From Phorcus lineatus (taxonomy: Eukaryota; Mollusca; Gastropoda; Trochida; Trochidae): a DNA stretch of 64,000 bases. Location of the stretch: contig OV121096.1 of the NCBI GenBank assembly GCA_921293015.1, positions 23,447,729-23,511,728 of the forward strand, in the 5' to 3' direction. Each line of letters begins with the position of its first letter. The stretch's first letter is position 1. The translations under genes were made by a program, and so were the position numbers. The notes under the pieces were generated by a model. That model was not told the origin of the DNA and did no database searches. It saw nothing but the letters and a program-made list of their open reading frames with translations. Positions 56,213 through 64,000 of this stretch are shown in pieces.

Positions 56213-58080
56213 TCCGTCTATGGATTGGTCATTTGGATCACCAAATCGATCACCAATTTGTCATTCAAATATTGAAACAAATTTACAAATGTTACTGTAT
56301 TTCTTTGAGGGCATTTTAAACTTAAATACATAAGTCAAGCAAGATTTTTTTTTTCTTTAAATATTTTGTTAAGAAGATGGAATCAAACTTCATAGTTGGG
56401 GTATGTAGCACTCCGTGTGCCCAACTGTGCGTCATTCTGTGAGAAGCATAACTCAGAAACTGTACCATATGTATTCTGTATATGATTTGACTGTACATAG
56501 TCCTCAAATAATTAATGTTGCTTTAAAGCGGTCAAATTACAGACAGGGTTTGTGAGCTGTGCTCACATTTGCCTTGTTGCCTCTCCATGTTGTTTGCCAA
56601 GATGATACTCATTTTCTTACATGATTAAGAAATAGGTAATTTCGGAGATTCACGACTTCTCTATTTCACAATAGCAACGTGCCTGTGTGGATTCTTATAC
56701 CGTTTTCATGCATATGCCCTTGTCTTTCCTTTATCATCAAGCCAATTCCAATCAACAGTTCCTTCATTATGTGTACAATAATCTCTAATGCCTCTAATTA
56801 TTGCAAGATTAACATCCTCCTGTTTGTTGAATGGTCTGCCTATGCTGGGAGCTGTGAGGCAAAGGGAGGACACACAGACTCCCAAGGCTGTCGTGGTATG
56901 TCCACATGATTAACCTCCGATGGCTGCCCACTGTCATGCTGGTGGTCAAAATCGATCAATATCTTACGTGTACTCTTCGGAACAAGCTCGGTACATCACA
57001 GAAAGGTCAAAGGTCATTGCGGAATCGTGGAAGCTTGTTTAGTGGAGACTGTGTAGGAGTGTCAGGAAGCTTGGATAGGAAAAGGTCATGTTGGGTTATT
57101 AACGCGATGTTGCTCAAGGGGGATAATTGTTCCGTGTTTTTCATAAACATGGCTTACACTAGGTAATCAATGTATTTGTCATGTCTAAGGAACCCTCAGT
57201 CAATTATTTGCTATTTTGGTTCATTATTGTCCAGCTTTGAATGAGTATGATGTAAATCCTTCCATTTATGAAAACAATTGGGAAATCAGTGGCTTATGAT
57301 CCCTGTTTACATTATTCAGGAAAGGCATAAAATTTATCTCTTATCATGCACTGTTTTCTCAGGTGATTGACCGAGGGGTCATATTGGGTTATTATCCCAC
57401 TTTCCAGAATTTTGAGGGATGTCAATTTCCAGGACCTCTAGAAACAAAACTTATCATTATACCTACATGCAGTAGCACACCCTCATTGAATCTCTCCCTT
57501 TCTATATTAACCTTCCCAAAAGAGCCATTAAGTCTTGAACGTCTGGTTGGATTGGAGATGAGGAAAAGTAGGCAAGACATCTAAGGGGGAAAGTAATCAA
57601 TATCTGAAAAGTTTATGAATATGGTTATAGGGCTCTCTGTTTGTTTAATTTACATCCTTTATTAGGACAATCATAGCTTGTATTGTTAATGTTTGAAAGT
57701 GTTTTCATACATTAGTAAAGGTTAAATCAGTTCAGGAAGTCATATGATATGTCACAGGAGATATAAACTGAAATCTGTGTCAAATATATGATGATTGTAT
57801 AGGAAATTGTTACTTGTATGTTGCTATATGACGTTGATGTTTATTTCTTCCTTCATTGTATATCTGGTTCCTGGTCATCAGATTATCATTGACTAAATTC
57901 ATAGCACTATGGTTTGGATCAAATTCATTGAAATAATCACAACATTTTCTTAATCTAAATCAGAGGTATTTTGAAAATCTGCATCAAACAAGACCTGTCA
58001 TTATTTTTGCCTGTCAATGTCTCTTTCAATTTCACCTCCATTCAACCCAATCGCTGACTAGGAATAAGCTATTTTTTGCT
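56213..58080. other. Non-coding DNA, nothing recognised
   Basis: Frames at 56679-56909, 56906-57166 and 57363-57584 have no recognisable similarity or consistent splice sites. Confidence 0.35.
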
Positions 58081-58975
58081 TTTTGCCTTACTCAATGAAA
58101 ACTACCTTTCTAATGCACCTAGTCTTGTCCTTCATCTCTCCCATCTCTATCCCTTACTTTAGTCTGTGTACTAACTCCACCACCCTGACAGTACACTACA
58201 CACTTCTGGGAATAACGGCAGAAATCTTGGGAAATCTGGTAATTTATACATGCTGCAACATGAATTTACACTTAACCATACCTACTGCTACCACTGCTAC
58301 CCTCCGATCTCTTTTACCCCTCCTAGAATTTGGTACTGGTTCATAGAGACAGACAGTACACTGATCTCAGCCATTTGACTTTACACCCGACCCAAAACCC
58401 TTGCTACAACTACCTCTGTCATCATCAACATCTTCCATTCCTCTCCCCTGAAACCTCCCCCCCCCCCCCCCCAACCTTTAGCTTGACACTGCACTACTTT
58501 ATGTCATTTGACCTCATACCTCAACAAATGCCGTCTTAAACCACCCCCGCCTACCATAGCAACCCACCATTTGATCTCCTCCCTCCCATCTCTTCCACCA
58601 CTTCTGTGGCTCCTACACTACACTTCTCTTTTCAATTTGACATTACAACTCACCCCAAACCACAACGAACTACCTATGTTAACCAACAATTCTTCAAATC
58701 AACATCCATCTAAATCCATATTCCCCACCCTCTCGGACATGGAACTTGTTGAGCCTCACAATACACTGCTCCCTTGCCACATGACCACAAGCTTATCTTG
58801 TTCCATGCTCTCATGTTTCACTTGCCCAGATCTGCCTGCCTCAAATGCCTTAGTTATGCTAGTTCCTACCCTGCTGAGATCAACTCAACTCAACTCACCA
58901 ACCTGCCATCCCCCTCCTTCTTCTCCTCCTCCACTTTCCTCCCCCTTGTTGCTGACAACACTCTGCATGTGCAAT
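58080..58975 (+). repeat. G-poor, C-rich strand-asymmetric tract
   Basis: About 900 bases with very few G on the plus strand and many CT, CCA and CAC words (for example CCACCCCCGCCTACCATAGC), including C16 at 58457-58472. The low G content depletes stop codons and produces long open frames (58083-58346, 58508-59002), which I regard as composition artefacts. Confidence 0.6.
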
Positions 58976-61900
58976 AGTGCATTAAGTAGTCTCTTATTAT
59001 AGAATTTGATATACTTACCCAAATAAAGAGGAAATATAAATCAGATGTTGCCCCACAAAGAGCCCTTTTTAAAGTCTTTATGAAAATTGTTAGTCTTGAG
59101 AATTCTTGACTTGCTCAAATGTGCTAAATTGCTTTGGCTTCAATTAGTGTAAGGGGCTGGGTAACCTGCCACATAATCTCAAACAGCCTTTGAGCAACTT
59201 TACCATTAGATAAGGAAGGACAGTTTTTTATCTATTATTGCAAATAAGCCTCATTTGGAGGAAACTCTAGACTTGCTTTGTAAAGGAGTTATCATCTTTC
59301 GGCTTAGGATGAATTGAAAATGACTCAGTCATTGTATATCTCTTCTTGTACTTCAAACTGCATTTGTGAACAAAATATAGTGTGGATATTAGGAAATTGA
59401 CATTAAAGGAATAAAAAAGAAGCTTCCAATGATAAATATCCTTCAAGACTGATTATTAGTTGCAGTAAAGATGATGGCCTGTTGGCCTGTGTGGTTATAA
59501 TAATTTGAAAGATTGGAGAAAGTCTAGTTTGTCAAATATTCTGTATTGTATTATATACAGTAAATATTTCTCATTTGACACGTGATGTTATTTCTATACT
59601 GGATGATTTGCTATATGACATCATGATCATATGTAGATTAAGAAATAACTATTTTGTTATGAACGCCAACAAATTTTAATATTTAAGATCACCCAAGAAT
59701 ATTTATCTTTTCAAATATTTGAATTAAAAACTCGTGTTTTTCGAATATTCATGATGCTTTAAAACTTTTTCAAGACCTCTTTAAATGATTTCCCAGTGCT
59801 GCCTTTTAGATATACATAGCGTTTCAAGTTACATGGTTTATTAAGCCACATTTACATATCTAGGTGTAGAGATGACAATCTAGGCTAGGTTGGGTAATGT
59901 GGCGTCAAGGATTTACGACCGTGAGTTGTTTGAATGAAACCAATGTCCATGTAGCTAACAATAGCAGTGAGGAATGTGACATGGCATGACAGGACAAACT
60001 TAGAACTGATGAAATGTACGAGGGTCAGGGAACTCTCGCTTCTATGTATCCAGTGTTGTAATGCTGTAATGGAGGGTCACTACTCTGAAATTGACACAGT
60101 AGGTCAGTATCACTGAGATACGCTTTTAATAGTTGGCTGGAGCATCGGGCTAAAAGACAGAAGGGCTTCTAAGTTACTTCTTCCTTAGAACATAAGTGTT
60201 GAAGATAATGAAATTTTTAATAGATACTACATGACAAATTAAGATTACAGAATGTGAATTTAGAGACTGTCCAAACTATTTATAGACATAATCACTACTT
60301 TATTATTCGAAATGTTAGTCTTTAAACTTTTATTTGATAAATTTGGTCATTCTGATGGGTGACAGAGCCAATGGCTATATTTTCTATGTCTGTGACAAAA
60401 CTCTAACTTCTGTATTGATTAAAAAAGATACAAGGTTCTATTTCCTTTAAACTAACGTTAAGTCACTGAAAAGAAAATTTAACGGAACTTATTGTTTTTG
60501 CCATCATGTATGGCACATATGTCTATCTTTGAGATTTTGTTGGCAGCCAAAACATTTAACCTTGTCCTCAATTCAAAATGGTTAGTTATTGATAAAAGTT
60601 CTTTGATGCCTGCTTATATCTTGGGGCGTCAGTGTATTACAAAAATATTGTTTTCTGGTTTATATTTTCTATAAATTGTTATCACATTTTTAATAACATT
60701 TGTCATTGGTTTGTAAGTAACCAAACATATCAAGTAACATGAATGAAGTCTTTTTGTTTTAGCATAGCCGTGAGATTGTGTTTGAAAAAGTTTGATTTTT
60801 AAGATCCTGTTTTCAAGCTAATACATTTAAAATGTCACTTAAGTCAAATTCTCTGAAAAACACCTGATTAGTTTATGTGAAGATGGCTACTGTCTAAAAC
60901 ATCTTCTGTTTTAGCAGAACTGTTAGAGATACCATTGGAAATTGAAATGGAAATGGTGTCAAATTCTATTACATGTTTTATCAAAACCTCTTTCAAAATG
61001 TCACTTAATCATATTTTCCTAAATATACCCATATAAATGTCAAGGGCACTACTGAATAAAGCCCTTCTGTCCCAGCAAGCACTGAGACATCAGTGTTGTT
61101 CCTTAAGGAGGTCTTGGTGGGGGGGGGTGAGATTTGCCCACTTTTTCGTCCTCGTGTCCCATAATAACATAGAGAAGGGGTAAACTCGTGCCATTGTAAA
61201 GGCGCCCATCTGTTCAGAATTGGCCAAAATGACTCCCTGATCTAATCACAACACTGTCATACCCAACAAGTTTATGAAATTGACTGTTATATCTCTAGCA
61301 AGCTCTCGGTCAGTATGTCCCTCAATGCCAGGTCACTGAGACCTCAGAGCCTTCCTAGTGAAAGCCATGTGCTTGTCAGTTTGTGCAGGTGTCATTGTGT
61401 TTTAGAAATTTCGGCCAATTTGTCCCTGAAGTATTAGATTATTATTTGATAATATTGTTGGATAATTTATGTTTGAAGATTAATGTCAAAGGACATATGG
61501 GCAATTTATTTCAACCATACATCAGAACTGTTGCAACTGAAAATGTCATTAAACTGTTTGAAGTCAACAACACAATGTCATGAAATTTTTTTGGGTCTAA
61601 TTAGAAACATTGTCATGTATATTCAATTATGTTAAATTATTTACTGTACTGCAGCATGAAAAATATGACATGGCATTCATTTACTTGAACAATTGTAACA
61701 ATAACAGATTTGTAATAGATAATTGATAGTGTTATTATACTGTCAATCTTTGTCCAAAATCTAGATCAATTTATGAGCTTTGAATGCATTAGTCAATTTT
61801 GATGATTTAATGGTCGGTTAGTCATCAAGATCTTGACTATCGGGGTTGGTCCAGTCATATGTTTCTGAATGGGTCTGAGATTTAGGTCACAATGAAAACT

Positions 61901-62125
61901 TCTTCTCCATGAGGCAGGTAGCATTGTGTGTAATTATTTCAGCCCATCTTATTCTAATGGTAGCTTTTGTGTATAATTCATTTCATTTCAGTCTTATCTC
62001 TGGAATCTAACCCAAGTGGCATGCTGATGTACGAAGTCATGCAAGGCACTTTGTACAGAGTGTAATTGTATCTTTTAGTGGAGTCGGCTCATGTGCACTG
62101 ACCGACCTTTCTGTATTGCATTTCA
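58976..62125. other. AT-rich non-coding DNA
   Basis: No exon or repeat family recognised. A G-run TGGTGGGGGGGGTGAG lies near 61110. Confidence 0.35.
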
Positions 62126-62127
62126 GA

Positions 62128-63290
62128 CGGAGGGAGGTGTCTCTATAGAGTAGACTGGGACTTTGACTCTAAAAGTATTTCTCTCTTATTGATACCTAGA
62201 ACATTTCTGTGAGGCTGAATCATTGGATTTAGAGGTTTTCTGGATAATATTGCCTCATGAGGTAAATGTTGAAAAGCAGTTAACTGATATCTGTGTATTA
62301 TGCAACAGATGGAAGGCGGTCGTCTATTAAGCAAAGACCTACTCTTTGCCTCTAAATGTCTGTTTGAGAACTAGAATATTTCTGGATGGCTTGATTATAG
62401 AATTGAGAACTAATCTGGAATATTGTTGCAACATCAGGAAAACTTGACTGACCCCAACAAATTGCTTTACAGAGAGAGGGAGGTGTCTGTTTAGCACAGA
62501 CTGAGTCTGCTCTAAAGGCTTTTAACCTTAATAAGAGCTAGACTTGCTGTGAGTGGAAGAATTACAATTAAGAGAACTAATCTGGAATATAATTGCAACA
62601 TAAGGCACACATTGATGAGCACATTGATTGACACCAGCATATTGCAAAGAGAGGGGGTTTTTTTTCGGTTTAGTGTAGACTAACATTTTTGAGAGCTAGA
62701 ATATTTCTGTGTGGCTGAATAACAGGATAGAGATCTAATTCTGTATAGTATTGCAACATCTAGAAAACCTTGATGAGCAATCAATCGACCTCTGTTTATT
62801 GCAGTAAAGAGGTAGGGGTGTTTTTATTTAGCATAAGACTAAGTCTTTGGCTCTATATATGTTCTTAGAACTAGAATATTTCTGAGTGGCTGGATTACAG
62901 GATTGATAACTAATCTGGAATGATATTGCAACATCAGATAAATGTTGATGAAACAGACCTCTGTGTTTAAAGTACAGAGGGAGGTAAACATCTGTTTAGT
63001 ACAAACTTACACGTTGGCTCTAAAAGTCTTTTAACCCTTAAAATAAGAACTAGACTTGCTGAGTGGCTAAATTACAGGATAGAGAACAAATGCGGAATAA
63101 TATTGCAACATCAGGTAAATGGCCAACCTCTGAGTAGTGCAGTATAGAGAGAAGGAAGTGTCTATTAAGAATACTATCACTATTTGGCTCTGAATGTCTT
63201 TTTGACAGCTAGAATAATTCTGTGTGAGGATTGAGAAATAATGGCATAAATATCCGGAATATTTTGTATCAGTAGGTAAAGATTATTAGG
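62128..63290 (+). repeat. Diverged ~165 bp tandem array, seven units
   Basis: Unit order: AGAGGGAGGTGTCTGTTTAG, CANAGACT..GGCTCTAAAAGTNTTT, AGAACTAGAATATTTCTGTG, TGGCTGAATTACAGGAT, GAGAACTAATCTGGAATA, TATTGCAACATCAGGAAAA, GATGAGCA..GACCTCTGTGTATTGCA. Unit starts near 62130, 62311, 62475, 62650, 62810, 62972 and 63147. Confidence 0.75.
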
Positions 63291-64000
63291 CAGTTGATTT
63301 AATGACAAGCTATTTATTTCGATTATCAATAAACTTAATAAGAATTCATAATGTGAAATATGACTGGTTTATCAAATGTTTAAAAAGGGCCTTAGAAAAA
63401 TGTTACTTGAATGCTGAATATAGACTTGCCTTTGAAAAGGGAATCATGTATATATCTCAGAAGTTAGTTTAAAGAAAAAAATACTTTTAGTGGATATCAA
63501 CATTGTCTTGTACATAATTTACTGTCCCCATAAATTGCATTTAAATCAATTTAATGTTACACAAACATCTGATAACTTAATGATAATTATGGGTGTAATT
63601 TTCCCTAATTATGTGTTCTGCTCATTAATTTATATTATTCATGTCCCATTTAAATCTCAGTTTGGTTTGGTTACATTTAGTGACTCATTTTGGGTAAAAT
63701 AATTAGCTTTGATATCTATGTTGATAGTAATTCAATTATACTACAGGCAACAACATTTTGAAATATCATGCCACTTGTTGATAAGTTTAAGAACATTTTA
63801 ACATTTGGATTAATCTTTGAATCCTTCCATTTGCATGCAGATATGTTTGTTTGCACTGAAAGCCGGTGTACGATCCCCTGCAGATCGGGCATGTTTAGAA
63901 GCGATCTTATCTGTAGAGGCCTAATTATTTGTGTGATTTTGCATATTGGGCACTATCAGTGTTATATCTAGCATACTTCAGCTTTGACATATTTGCGCCT
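63291..64000. other. Non-coding DNA to the window end
   Basis: No supported feature. Short frames at 63490-63702 and 63768-63971 show no similarity. Confidence 0.35.

Noticed and set aside
58508-59002. 164-codon Pro/Ser/Leu-rich frame
   Set aside because: Explained by G depletion, which removes stop codons; overlapping frames are open too.

Overview
This is animal nuclear DNA. It is AT-rich, with short coding exons bounded by GT..AG introns, a polyadenylation signal, tRNA-headed SINEs, LINE reverse-transcriptase pieces, Tc1/mariner relics, many small inverted-repeat (MITE-like) elements and large minisatellites. There is no operon structure and no Shine-Dalgarno-led gene. The repeat mix (Tc1 DD34E elements, a ~300 bp tRNA-SINE with a CTCAC-type tail, 'GGCGTAGGAAC' elements beside C homopolymers) and the secreted lectin-type genes suggest a marine lophotrochozoan, most likely a mollusc. 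I cannot fix the species.

Left part (1-14.1 kb): TE-littered DNA and one three-exon gene on the minus strand (13997 down to 7555). It encodes a predicted secreted protein of about 258 residues with an apple/PAN-like cysteine module and an unrecognised beta-rich C-terminal half. Its introns hold a 27 bp minisatellite, a tRNA-head-only retroposon, an RT fragment, a full SINE and several MITEs.

Middle (14.1-22.2 kb): the 8.2 kb between the two start codons is almost entirely mobile DNA: a TTAA-flanked MITE, a 1.58 kb TA-flanked 'GGGGCA.TTGGGACA' element, large hairpins, a mariner fragment, a Tc1 element with both ends and a dead transposase, a foldback element and a SINE.

22.2-29.0 kb: a four-exon plus-strand gene encodes a 214-residue secreted protein. 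It has an N-terminal module with exactly the same cysteine spacing as the minus-strand gene (C-x3-C-x5-C-x11-C), followed by a six-cysteine C-type lectin domain. All exon phases agree and the joined coding length is a multiple of three. Intron 1 carries a ~1.4 kb array of a 46 bp repeat. Intron 3 carries a decayed multicopy gene that is itself interrupted by a long-TIR element. The two genes thus form a head-to-head pair.

29.4-35.2 kb: one very large minisatellite, about 240 copies of a 24 bp unit with higher-order duplications. 35-41.6 kb: more elements, including C-homopolymer-bearing 'GGCGTAGGAAC' repeats and the 3' end of a Rex1/CR1-like LINE. 41.6-64 kb: no convincing coding sequence except a possible tiny first exon (ATG to donor, 42732-42749). 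If that is real, most of the right third may be one long intron. This part holds several old, diverged local tandem arrays (units of about 120-190 bp), one of them inside a TTAA-flanked terminal-inverted-repeat element.
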